NCBI GenBank assembly: GCA_027618625.1
Contig: JAQCER010000081.1
Span: 1 to 8,877 of the forward strand
DNA from: Verrucomicrobiota bacterium
GTDB taxonomy: Bacteria; Verrucomicrobiota; Verrucomicrobiia; Verrucomicrobiales; DEV007
Direction: 5' to 3'
Length of the DNA: 8,877 nucleotides
The notes under the pieces were generated by a model. That model made no database searches. It saw only the letters and a list, made by a program, of their open reading frames with translations, and was not told where the DNA came from. Positions 1 through 6,318 of the stretch are shown here, in pieces. The position numbers were made by a program, and so were the translations under genes. The first letter of the stretch is position 1. Every line of letters begins with the position of its first letter.

Positions 1-50
1 CGCGCAACGCAGCAAATGGAGTCTTTTGCAAGTCGCAGTAGATCGCTCAT
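1..50 (-). CDS. possible N-terminal fragment of a downstream gene (partial)
   Basis: An ATG at 48-50 on the minus strand opens a frame that stays open to the window edge and reads MSDLLRLAKDSICCVA. It begins 17 bases after the stop of the thioredoxin fusion gene and in the same direction, a spacing typical of an operon partner. There is no Shine-Dalgarno sequence before it. Sixteen codons are too few to assign a family, and an open frame this short could occur by chance. Confidence 0.3.
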   Translation of the reverse strand, partial: MSDLLRLAKDSICCVA

Positions 51-67
51 GAATAATCCAGGCTAGG

Positions 68-2431
68 CTAGGGTTTCTGCTCTTCTTCTTTCAGGATTTC
101 GTCCAGCTCGCCCTTGATCAATGCCTCAAGGTCTGGACGGAATCCGATGTGGACTTTTTTTACCTGTCCGTCCTTACCGACGATCACTGTCTGGGGAATG
201 CCTGTGACCATGTAGGCGGCCCCTGACTTACTGTCTGGATCCATCCCAACGTTCAGGTTCCACTTCTTCTCTTCGAGAAACTTCTTAACAGTGTCTGCGT
301 CCTCGCCCTGATTCGAGCCCAGTAGCACGACGCCCTTCGCCTTGTATTCCTCCGCGACCTTGAGCAGAATCGGCATCGCCGCCACGCAGGGCCCGCACCA
401 GGTCGCCCAGAAATCAACGATCACCACTTTGCCTTTCATCTCGGAAAGTTTGAAGTCTCCACCAGCGAGTTGCGGCAGGGCGATCTCGGGCGCTGCCTTG
501 CCTTCGAGTTCCAGAGCCGGGCTTGCCTGTGGCGCACCGTCGGGGGCCTGTGCCGCATTGGGTCGAGATCCCGGCGGCGGGTAGAGCTTTGCCATTTCCC
601 TCGCCATTTCGCGGATGCCCCCCTGAGCATCGGCGACGTCTTCGAACTGGCGCTCCAGCACCGCGTCGAGAGGTTGTTTGTCCAACGCTGCCGAAAACAC
701 TTTCGTCTGCCGATTGATGCGCAGCTGAGATAGGCGCAACAATTTGAGCTCAGCAGCTGGAGGAAGCAGGCTCTGCTCGCGGTTGCTTGGAGGGCTGCCT
801 TCCGGCTTCTGTTGCTGAGGATTTTCGTTCGGAGAATCCTGGGCATTCTTGAGCGCTTCGATCAATTCCTCAAGGGTCGCTTCAATCTCAAGCTGTGCCA
901 ATTGCACAAACTCCCCGGTGCGCTGATCCGCCAAAAGCTCGCCAACGTTGGTCAGCGACTTGCCCAATTCGCCGACGATGCTTCTGAAGACGATGCTGGT
1001 ACCATCTTCCACCAGCAATTGCTCTGCCTCCGCTGCCGTCTCGGCCAGTGCGGCCTCGTCTTTCGAAAGCCGCCCGACAGCCAGCCGATCCGCACGGGCA
1101 AGCTTGCCTCCGTTCACTGTTTTCGTTTCTTCGATTTGACGCGTGGCTCCCGATGCGATCTTCTGTCTTTCGAGCATGTCCCTGAAAATCAACTCCAACT
1201 GAGCCAACTGCGCCTGCGCAGCCTGGTCCCTCAACTCGTCGATTCGCTTCTGCAGTTCCTTCTGTGACTCCTTTAGCTGTTCGATCGCTTCCTGCTGTTT
1301 TGGGGATGCCCCACCCGGCTCACTCTTGTTCAGGCTCTCTGATGCTTTGCCCATTTCGCCCTGGGCCGCCTTCATGTTCTGTTGCGCCTTCTGCACTTCT
1401 TCGGCCTGCGCCTGAGCGGATTGCTCCATCTGCTGCCCAAGCTGTCCCGTCTGCTCGTTGGCATCATCCTGTTCATCGGCGAGCTTTTCATCGGTAGACT
1501 CGTCCATCTTCTCGACTCGCTCACGCTCCTGCTTAAGCTGTTCGAGCGCCTCTTCTATCTTCTTCACCGCTTCCTGCTGGGCTGTCGACGCCATCGCTGG
1601 ATCGCCAGCGCCAAGTTTATCCGCGGCGGCTTGTTGATCCTTCGCCGCATCTCGCAGAGGCACGGCTCCCGGCGCATTTTCACTCTTCTTTTGCTCAGCC
1701 AATTCCTTGGCCACCTGCTCGGTCTCCCGCTGAAGGTCGTCCTGTTGATCTGCCAGTTTGTCGAGTTCGTCGGTTCCAGCTTTGTTCTGCTCCGCCAGTT
1801 GCGTCGCCGCGACTGCATCCCCTTGCTTCTTCAACAACTCCTCAACGTTGGCGATCTGTTTATCGAGATCAGCCAGTGCCTCCTCCTTATCGGCAAGCGT
1901 GTCACTTTCATTCTTCAAATTCTGTTCGGCGCGAGTCAGACGATCAATCTCCAATTGCCACGCTTCCAGTTCCTTGATGTCTTCGTTCAACCGTTCGAGC
2001 GCATCCTCTGTCAGTAAGTAGGCCAGCAGCTGCTTGATGTCCGCCAGCATTTTGTCCTGCTCGACGCTCGCATTCTCCAACTGGGCACTGTCGAGCAGCG
2101 TGGCGATCGCGTCCATCCTTTGCTGCAGAAGCAGCTTGCGCGCTCGTTTGTAGGCCTCTCCCAGTTTGCCAGCCTGTTCAGGATTCTCTTCTTCAAGCTT
2201 CGACGAAAGATCCACGAATTGCTGCTCGAGTTCCCCCATCAACCGCTTGATCCGCTTCTGCCTCGCCCCGAGCGCACTGTCCGAGCTCGCCTCCTCCAGC
2301 GGGGTGCTAGCGTCGCTTCCATCCTCCTGCGCAGAAGCCGATCCGGGCACACTGAGAAACATACTCGCCACGGACAAGAGCGTCAGAACCCCATTCCGAG
2401 CCGGAATCGAAAGCAAATCGTAGTAGGTCAT
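68..2431 (-). CDS. exported long coiled-coil protein with C-terminal TlpA/ResA-like thioredoxin domain
   Basis: The 787-residue product starts with a Sec signal peptide (hydrophobic stretch about residues 14-29, likely cleavage after Ala34 in a SASA-Q context), so it should act in the periplasm. Residues about 45-535 are Glu/Lys/Gln/Ala-rich heptad-like sequence with short Gly/Pro breaks (about 255-280 and 365-375), predicting a long coiled coil. Residues about 554-575 carry an LLPPAAELKLLRLSQLRIN segment that I recall from long coiled-coil proteins of planctomycetes. A Pro/Ala-rich linker follows, then a thioredoxin fold from about 645 to 787 with WCGPC at 678-682 and the cis-proline loop TGIPQT around Pro746. 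The two CxxC cysteines are the only cysteines in the whole protein. TlpA/ResA proteins reduce disulfides outside the cytoplasm, often in cytochrome c maturation; whether this one does so is inference. The start is the ATG before the signal peptide. No clear Shine-Dalgarno sequence is visible. Confidence 0.95.
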   Translation of the reverse strand: MTYYDLLSIPARNGVLTLLSVASMFLSVPGSASAQEDGSDASTPLEEASSDSALGARQKRIKRLMGELEQQFVDLSSKLEEENPEQAGKLGEAYKRARKLLLQQRMDAIATLLDSAQLENASVEQDKMLADIKQLLAYLLTEDALERLNEDIKELEAWQLEIDRLTRAEQNLKNESDTLADKEEALADLDKQIANVEELLKKQGDAVAATQLAEQNKAGTDELDKLADQQDDLQRETEQVAKELAEQKKSENAPGAVPLRDAAKDQQAAADKLGAGDPAMASTAQQEAVKKIEEALEQLKQERERVEKMDESTDEKLADEQDDANEQTGQLGQQMEQSAQAQAEEVQKAQQNMKAAQGEMGKASESLNKSEPGGASPKQQEAIEQLKESQKELQKRIDELRDQAAQAQLAQLELIFRDMLERQKIASGATRQIEETKTVNGGKLARADRLAVGRLSKDEAALAETAAEAEQLLVEDGTSIVFRSIVGELGKSLTNVGELLADQRTGEFVQLAQLEIEATLEELIEALKNAQDSPNENPQQQKPEGSPPSNREQSLLPPAAELKLLRLSQLRINRQTKVFSAALDKQPLDAVLERQFEDVADAQGGIREMAREMAKLYPPPGSRPNAAQAPDGAPQASPALELEGKAAPEIALPQLAGGDFKLSEMKGKVVIVDFWATWCGPCVAAMPILLKVAEEYKAKGVVLLGSNQGEDADTVKKFLEEKKWNLNVGMDPDSKSGAAYMVTGIPQTVIVGKDGQVKKVHIGFRPDLEALIKGELDEILKEEEQKP

Positions 2432-2449
2432 AAGATCTTGGAAAACTAG

Positions 2450-2462
2450 GAAACCCGGTTTC
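2450..2462. promoter_or_regulatory. 13-base palindrome upstream of the thioredoxin fusion gene
   Basis: GAAACC-C-GGTTTC is a perfect inverted repeat (6-base arms, one central base) 18 bases before the ATG of the minus-strand gene at 2431. It could be an operator or a small hairpin in the leader. I see no convincing -35/-10 pair for this gene in the gap, so the role is open. Confidence 0.25.
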
Positions 2463-2525
2463 TGGGCGTTGATAACAGGAATGTGGACTGATTGTCGCCC
2501 GGCGTCTAGCAGCGAACGCCCTTAA

Positions 2526-2547
2526 GAATCTCGTCGTTCGAATCTCG
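2526..2547. repeat. two direct copies of GAATCTCG
   Basis: The octamer GAATCTCG occurs at 2526-2533 and 2540-2547, a spacing of 14 bases start to start, in the gap upstream of the thioredoxin fusion gene. It lies between the terminator of the cytochrome gene and that gene's start, about 95-115 bases upstream. A tandem binding site is possible, and so is chance. Confidence 0.3.
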
Positions 2548-2581
2548 CCAGGTGAGGATCGGCGGTCGATGCGCTTTGTGC

Positions 2582-2619
2582 AAAAAAATCAGCCGACCCA
2601 TTGGCGGAGTCGGCTGATT
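2582..2619 (-). terminator. intrinsic terminator of the cytochrome c gene
   Basis: Read on the minus strand, a perfect 11-base-pair stem (arms 2609-2619 and 2587-2597, sequence AATCAGCCGAC and its complement) encloses an 11-base loop. The complement of the A run at 2582-2588 follows and gives a seven-U tract starting at the stem foot. This is a textbook rho-independent terminator. It sits 46 bases past the stop of the cytochrome gene and separates that gene from the thioredoxin fusion gene downstream. Confidence 0.9.
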
Positions 2620-2665
2620 GATGAATCATTTTCACCTTAGTGACGGCCACACGAGCGGGCGGGGC

Positions 2666-3115
2666 TCACTCTTTGAGCTTTTCACCTGCAGGAGTGAATT
2701 TCGTGCCCTTCCAGTCTCCAAACTTGGCACCTTGCTGGATCCAGCTTTTAAGCGCCTCGATCTCATCTTTGGTCAGCGGATCGCCTTTTGGAGGCATGAA
2801 ATCGTCGCTATCATCTGGCAATAATACCCTCGCGAGAGCCTCGCTCTTGTCGGGCTCGCCAGCGACGATCGCAGGTTTCTCAGACTCACCAGCCTTCACT
2901 ATATCCTCTGGCGTATCCATGCGCAGGTCGCCCTTCGGCTTCCTCAGTCTCCCTTTTTCGGGATCAGTGTGAGCTTCCCGGTGACAAGTCATGCATTTTT
3001 TCTCAAGAACGGGAAGCACTTGCTTCTCAAAATTGATATCTTCGGCATGCAGCTGAGTGACCGTGGAGAGTGAAGCCCCCACGACGACGAGTTGAACGAG
3101 TGATCTACGGTTCAT
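2666..3115 (-). CDS. small exported monohaem cytochrome c, planctomycete-type (PSCyt1-like)
   Basis: The 149-residue product has a signal peptide (residues 1-24, cleavage after LHA), so it is periplasmic. The haem-binding CMTCH motif is at 41-45 and holds the only two cysteines. GDLRMD at 62-67 matches the conserved motif that follows the haem site in the PSCyt1 family. FMPPKGDPL around Met107 is the likely distal haem ligand, followed by the usual closing helix (EIEALKSWIQQGA, 118-130). In planctomycetes and verrucomicrobia this domain is usually the N-terminal part of large proteins with DUF1549/DUF1553 domains; here it stands alone, as a carrier of electrons. The start is an ATG directly before the signal peptide, without a Shine-Dalgarno sequence. 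The gene ends in its own strong terminator and is divergent from the coiled-coil gene at 3342, so it looks monocistronic. Its redox partner is unknown. Confidence 0.93.
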   Translation of the reverse strand: MNRRSLVQLVVVGASLSTVTQLHAEDINFEKQVLPVLEKKCMTCHREAHTDPEKGRLRKPKGDLRMDTPEDIVKAGESEKPAIVAGEPDKSEALARVLLPDDSDDFMPPKGDPLTKDEIEALKSWIQQGAKFGDWKGTKFTPAGEKLKE

Positions 3116-3142
3116 AAATGGTAATTCGAATGCTCCAATCTG

Positions 3143-3162
3143 GCGAATCAGGCATCATTCGC
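3143..3162. promoter_or_regulatory. inverted repeat GCGAAT-N8-ATTCGC
   Basis: Two perfect 6-base arms (3143-3148 and 3157-3162) flank an 8-base spacer, 27 bases upstream of the cytochrome start. The size and symmetry fit a dimeric repressor or activator site. No regulator gene lies nearby, so this rests on symmetry alone. Confidence 0.3.
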
Positions 3163-3173
3163 AAGCAAAACGG

Positions 3174-3186
3174 GGCAATGATTGCC
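3174..3186. promoter_or_regulatory. 13-base palindrome GGCAAT-G-ATTGCC
   Basis: A perfect inverted repeat with 6-base arms around one central base lies in the divergent gap, 58 bases upstream of the cytochrome start and about 85 bases upstream of the -35 box of the rightward promoter. It is a candidate operator only. Confidence 0.28.
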
Positions 3187-3207
3187 TGCCATCAGGCCTC
3201 AGCCACC

Positions 3208-3240
3208 GTCTGGACGGAGTTTGGACAAATCTCTCCAGAC
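3208..3240. repeat. inverted repeat GTCTGGA-N19-TCCAGAC
   Basis: Perfect 7-base arms at 3208-3214 and 3234-3240 are separated by 19 bases, about 30 bases upstream of the -35 box of the rightward promoter. The spacing (27 bases centre to centre) would fit two sites for one regulator or a long imperfect hairpin. No U tract follows on either strand, so it is not a terminator. Confidence 0.3.
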
Positions 3241-3270
3241 AGCATCCGTGCCATTTTTCGCCTTAGGCAT

Positions 3271-3299
3271 TTGCAATACACTACGAATTGGCCTTTAAT
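3271..3299 (+). promoter_or_regulatory. sigma-70-like promoter of the coiled-coil gene
   Basis: TTGCAA (3271-3276) and TTTAAT (3294-3299) match the -35 consensus at 4 of 6 and the -10 at 5 of 6 positions, with the ideal 17-base spacer. Transcription would begin near 3306, giving a leader of about 35 bases to the ATG at 3342. The short inverted repeat ATTGG-N8-CCAAT (3287-3304) overlaps the -10 box and could be an operator. Confidence 0.55.
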
Positions 3300-3341
3300 C
3301 CAATAGAAAATCGCCCCGTTGGTACGGTGAGCACACCCCGC

Positions 3342-4226
3342 ATGAATGCATTTGGCTACATTGTAAGACGCTTTTTCCGAACATTTGGAATCACGCAATC
3401 TCATAGCGTTCGTACGCAGCTTTCGAAGGAAAAACAAATCGTGAGTGAGGCGGAAGACTTGTTGGGACGTCTTGCTTGGCGTGACACGCAGAACATCCAG
3501 GAGCTCGCCGGGCAATACTGGAAAATGACCGATTACGAGCGTCAACAGGAAAGGTTGAGAACCATGGGAGAAGACCTCTCCGTCGAGAACGAAAACGTCC
3601 GCGATACCTTGGAGAAGATCGAGGACCACTTCGGCGTACAAATCGGCAAGCTGAAAGATGAGAAGCGCACCCGCATGGAAAAAGCGATCGACGTCATGCG
3701 CGCGATCGATGAAGTCCGGGATGCTGCGGAATATCGCGAAGGCATTTTCAATGGCCTTGAGATGAAGGTGAAAGTCTTGCAGGACGACGACGAGGGCGGT
3801 GGCCGCTATGCCGACGAAGTGAGTAAGACGCTGGCGGCCATGGAGCAAATCCAGGGACAACTGGACCGCGACGAAGCCGTCATTTCGAAGCATACAGCAC
3901 AACTCAATGCCATCGAGGACGAAGTGGAAGAGATCGAAGAAGAGATCGGTCGTGTGAGGCAGGAAATGGCAAGGGAAACAGCAGGCATCCGGACTGAGAT
4001 CGGACGCCTTTCGAAACAAGTGGCCGAAGTTTCCGCAAAGATCGGAGCGCTACAGAATTTGAAGAACGACCTATCCTACGAAGTCGGCCAGTTCCTGAGC
4101 CAGAACGCGTATTCGCGATCCCCTGAAGTTCGCGGAGTTCTGAAGAAGCACCGCGCCATCATTACGAAGATCCTATACTTCAGACGATCGATCGACTACC
4201 ATGCTCGTTTGCTTGGAGGCATCTAA
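3342..4226 (+). CDS. cytoplasmic coiled-coil protein of unknown function
   Basis: I do not recognise this 294-residue protein. It has no signal peptide or transmembrane segment. The N-terminus has a basic, aromatic stretch ([12 protein letters not shown], residues 5-16) that could form an amphipathic, membrane-touching helix. Residues about 24-147 and 158-260 are heptad-rich charged helix, split by the acidic/glycine hinge DDDEGGG (148-154). The second half holds a very acidic run ([11 protein letters not shown]) followed by a basic one. The C-terminus is compact and basic ([15 protein letters not shown]). It has no cysteine. The ATG at 3342 is chosen over an in-frame TTG at 3288 because the TTG lies inside the spacer of the promoter at 3271-3299; a GGTGAG ten bases upstream of the ATG is a weak ribosome site. 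It is the only plus-strand gene, and its TAA overlaps the stop of the converging aminopeptidase gene. A structural or scaffold role is a guess. Confidence 0.85.
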   Translation: MNAFGYIVRRFFRTFGITQSHSVRTQLSKEKQIVSEAEDLLGRLAWRDTQNIQELAGQYWKMTDYERQQERLRTMGEDLSVENENVRDTLEKIEDHFGVQIGKLKDEKRTRMEKAIDVMRAIDEVRDAAEYREGIFNGLEMKVKVLQDDDEGGGRYADEVSKTLAAMEQIQGQLDRDEAVISKHTAQLNAIEDEVEEIEEEIGRVRQEMARETAGIRTEIGRLSKQVAEVSAKIGALQNLKNDLSYEVGQFLSQNAYSRSPEVRGVLKKHRAIITKILYFRRSIDYHARLLGGI

Positions 4227-5323
4227 GAATTCAGCGGGGCGAGCTTCTTGGCGAGGAATTGGCCGTCTTTGCGGATGAGTTTGCCATCGAAATAGATCTC
4301 ACCACCGCCGTAGTCTGGACGCTGGATGCAGACCATGTCCCAGTGTACCTGACTGCGGTTGCCATTGTCGGCTTCGCCTTCGTAGGCCTGCCCGGGAGTG
4401 AAGTGGAACGAGCCGGCAATCTTTTCGTCGAACAGGATGTCGCGCATGGGATGGCGGATCTCCGGGTGGAAGCCGAGAGCAAATTCGCCGATGAACCTGG
4501 CTCCCGGATCGGAGTTCAGGATGCGGTTGATTGCCTTGGTATCATTCGATGTCGCTTTGACGATCTTGCCTTTGGAGAATTCCAGCTTGATCTGATCGAA
4601 GGCGATTCCTTGATAAATGGTGGGTGCATTGTAGCTGAGCACGCCTTCGACACTATCCTTGACGGGCGCAGTGAATACTTCTCCGTCAGGAATGTTCTTC
4701 TCGCCGCCGCAGACGTAACTCCTCAGGCCTTTGATGCTGAACTTCAAGTCAGTGCCTTCGCCAAGAATGTGGACATCGCTGGTTTGGTCCGTGAGCTGCT
4801 TCAATGCCCTCATCGCCGGTAAGAGCTTTTCATAGTCCAGCAGACAGACTCGGAAAAAGAAGTCTTCAAACGCCTCAGTGCTCATCGAAGCCTGTTGTGC
4901 CATCGATGAAGTGGGCCACCGCAGCACCACCCAGCGGGTCTTTCTTACGCGATAGTCCTGCACGGGGCGCAGGCGTTTCATCGCCGTCTTCATCTTCACA
5001 CCTGGAACGTCCGACGATTCGTTGATATTATGGCTGCCTCGCACTGCGATGTAGGCGTCCATGCCTTTCATCTGGCGCAGCAAATTGTCGCCATGAACTT
5101 GGTACTGGCGATCGGTAGCGCCGACCAGCATTTCACGAGAAATCCGTGAATCGTTAATGTTGACGAATGGCATTGCCTTGGCCTCACGCGTGGCTCGGAT
5201 CAATGCCACGCCCACTTCCGACGGAGTATCATACAAGTCGATGAGTACCTTTTCGCCTTTTCGGACACTAGTGGAATAATTGACGAGTTGGCTGGCCAGT
5301 TGATCGATTCGAGGATCGTGCAT
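4223..5323 (-). CDS. M29-family metallo-aminopeptidase (AmpS/AmpT/PepS type)
   Basis: The 366-residue cytoplasmic enzyme should remove N-terminal residues from peptides using two metal ions. The start region ([15 protein letters not shown], then KGEKVLIDL) is the family's N-terminal signature. The likely metal ligands are visible in order: Glu215 (PDGEVFT), Glu280 (IGEFALG), His307 (GSFHF), His327 and Asp329 (HWDMV), with a Tyr at 314 where the family has its catalytic tyrosine. Length is slightly below the roughly 370-410 usual for the family. I chose the ATG at 5321-5323 because homology begins two residues later; an in-frame TTG at 5357-5359 would add 12 unlike residues. Its 3' end overlaps the converging coiled-coil gene by four bases, so neither gene has room for a terminator between them. 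The gene has no close co-directional neighbour and is probably transcribed alone. Confidence 0.93.
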   Translation of the reverse strand: MHDPRIDQLASQLVNYSTSVRKGEKVLIDLYDTPSEVGVALIRATREAKAMPFVNINDSRISREMLVGATDRQYQVHGDNLLRQMKGMDAYIAVRGSHNINESSDVPGVKMKTAMKRLRPVQDYRVRKTRWVVLRWPTSSMAQQASMSTEAFEDFFFRVCLLDYEKLLPAMRALKQLTDQTSDVHILGEGTDLKFSIKGLRSYVCGGEKNIPDGEVFTAPVKDSVEGVLSYNAPTIYQGIAFDQIKLEFSKGKIVKATSNDTKAINRILNSDPGARFIGEFALGFHPEIRHPMRDILFDEKIAGSFHFTPGQAYEGEADNGNRSQVHWDMVCIQRPDYGGGEIYFDGKLIRKDGQFLAKKLAPLNS

Positions 5324-5617
5324 AGGCGGGCAGAATAAGTGACCGTTCCATATTCGCAAGCTCGCTCGGAGAGTTTAATTTTCGAAATCTCACTACCACT
5401 GCACAACTGGACGATCGACAATCCGGGCACCAATGGCGAGCATCTCATGTAATTCCCTCCGCTGACTGGAATGCGTAGATATTCACGATGCTGCAGAGGG
5501 CTTCATTGAAAGAAACAAGACAAACAAGACCTCTCCGTTCTTACTATATCTTTGTCACTAGGACGTCCACACTCCCATCCGTGCGCCTGCGGACGTAGTG
5601 GCGAAGTGCGATAAGAA
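5324..5617. other. gene-poor gap upstream of the aminopeptidase
   Basis: No convincing gene lies here. On the minus strand, a near-ideal Shine-Dalgarno GGAGGG (5455-5460) stands six bases before an ATG at 5446-5448. That ATG opens an 82-codon frame (to 5200) which runs out of frame into the aminopeptidase gene and matches nothing I know. A second ATG at 5441-5443, in the aminopeptidase frame, gives only 16 codons (MLAIGARIVDRPVVQW) before a TAG at 5393-5395. One of these could be a leader peptide; both could be chance. I found no good -35/-10 pair for the aminopeptidase. Confidence 0.4.
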
Positions 5618-5638
5618 GGTGGCATTCGGGTGCCGACC
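5611..5638 (-). terminator. weak intrinsic terminator after the acyltransferase gene
   Basis: Read on the minus strand, a hairpin begins directly after the acyltransferase stop: GGT-C-GGCA, a six-base loop, then TGCC-ACC, that is seven base pairs with one bulged C (5618-5638). It is followed by TTCTTAT (5611-5617). The U tract is poor and the stem short, so this is only a candidate end of the leftward unit. Confidence 0.35.
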
Positions 5639-6259
5639 TCACATGCCGTCCGGCAGTTTCAGGCTGGCGATCTCGTCCATGATGCGGTCGCTGATCGCCT
5701 GGTATGCTTCCCGGCCTTTACCGGCCAATTGCTCTTCGGAAAACTCGATCGGATAGCCGACGACGATGCGCAGGCGGCTAGGCCTGGGGATACTGGTTCC
5801 TCTCCGCAGTGCCTCAAGCGCTCCAAAGATGCGCACCGGTTGCACCCGACACTTTGCCTTTGCCACGACCATCCCGACTCCGGCTTCGCCGCGCTGCAAG
5901 GCGCCATCCGGACTGCGGTTCCCCTCAGGAAAAATGAGGACGCGCTCGCCTGCCTTGATCAATTTGATGATGTTCTTCAGCCCACTGTAGTCAGGGTTCT
6001 CCTGATCGACCGGAATTGAATTCCACTGCTCGTAAAACCACTTCGCAGGCCCGACGAAGAGAGACTTGCGCGCGAGGTAGTAAATGGCGTCATCATAGCA
6101 GATGCCGACCATCGGCGGGTCAGCGAAACTAACGTGATTGCTGGCAACGAGCATCGGCCCATCCTGGATGAGCCGCTCTTTGTGGATCACCCGGTGATCG
6201 TAAAAGGCGATTCCGGCGAAGCGAAACAGGATGTAACCAATTCTATAGATGGGACTCAT
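5639..6259 (-). CDS. plsC: PlsC-family 1-acyl-glycerol-3-phosphate acyltransferase
   Basis: The 206-residue, probably membrane-associated enzyme fits the family that transfers an acyl chain to lysophosphatidic acid in phospholipid synthesis. Motif I is NHVSFADPP with catalytic His42 and Asp47 (the HX4D pair). Motif III is FPEGNRS at 110-116. A VQPVRIFG segment at about 139-146 takes the place of motif IV. A hydrophobic N-terminal stretch (IYRIGYILFRFAGIAF) could anchor it to the inner membrane. The length is near the family minimum of about 200-250. I chose the ATG at 6257-6259; a GTG five codons upstream (6272-6274) is also possible. Neither has a Shine-Dalgarno sequence. It lies 59 bases after the sulfatase gene on the same strand, so cotranscription is possible although the function is unrelated. 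Paralogous PlsC proteins acylate other lipids or ornithine lipids, so the exact substrate is not certain. Confidence 0.9.
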   Translation of the reverse strand: MSPIYRIGYILFRFAGIAFYDHRVIHKERLIQDGPMLVASNHVSFADPPMVGICYDDAIYYLARKSLFVGPAKWFYEQWNSIPVDQENPDYSGLKNIIKLIKAGERVLIFPEGNRSPDGALQRGEAGVGMVVAKAKCRVQPVRIFGALEALRRGTSIPRPSRLRIVVGYPIEFSEEQLAGKGREAYQAISDRIMDEIASLKLPDGM

Positions 6260-6318
6260 GACAGGCAGCAACACAGGGCATAGAAATAGGGCAAGATCCA
6301 GCGTTAGTCGGCAATTTT

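Noticed and set aside
1240..1900. Apparent low-complexity repeats in the thioredoxin fusion gene
   Set aside because: They reflect Gln/Glu/Lys heptads of the coiled coil, not nucleotide-level tandem repeats.
1382..2017. Open frame (211 codons) on the plus strand opposite the coiled-coil/thioredoxin gene
   Set aside because: It is a Leu/Phe/Arg-rich shadow of Gln/Glu/Lys-rich coding sequence and has no start signal or family match.
2500..2570. tRNA-like T-loop box GTTCGAATC at 2536-2544
   Set aside because: The flanking bases do not form a T stem, and no acceptor, anticodon or D arm can be folded around it.
3288..3341. TTG start at 3288 adding 18 residues to the coiled-coil protein
   Set aside because: The TTG lies between the -35 and -10 boxes of the promoter, has no ribosome site, and the extra residues are unlike the rest of the protein.
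3192..4019. Long open frame (275 codons) on the minus strand opposite the coiled-coil gene
   Set aside because: It is the complement of Glu/Lys-rich heptads, giving a Phe/Leu/His-rich product with no recognisable domain. Promoter and G/C-ending codons favour the plus strand.
4185..4194. Ten-base palindrome CGATCGATCG near the end of the coiled-coil gene
   Set aside because: It lies inside coding sequence as ordinary Arg/Ser/Ile/Asp codons and has no flanking U tract; chance is enough.
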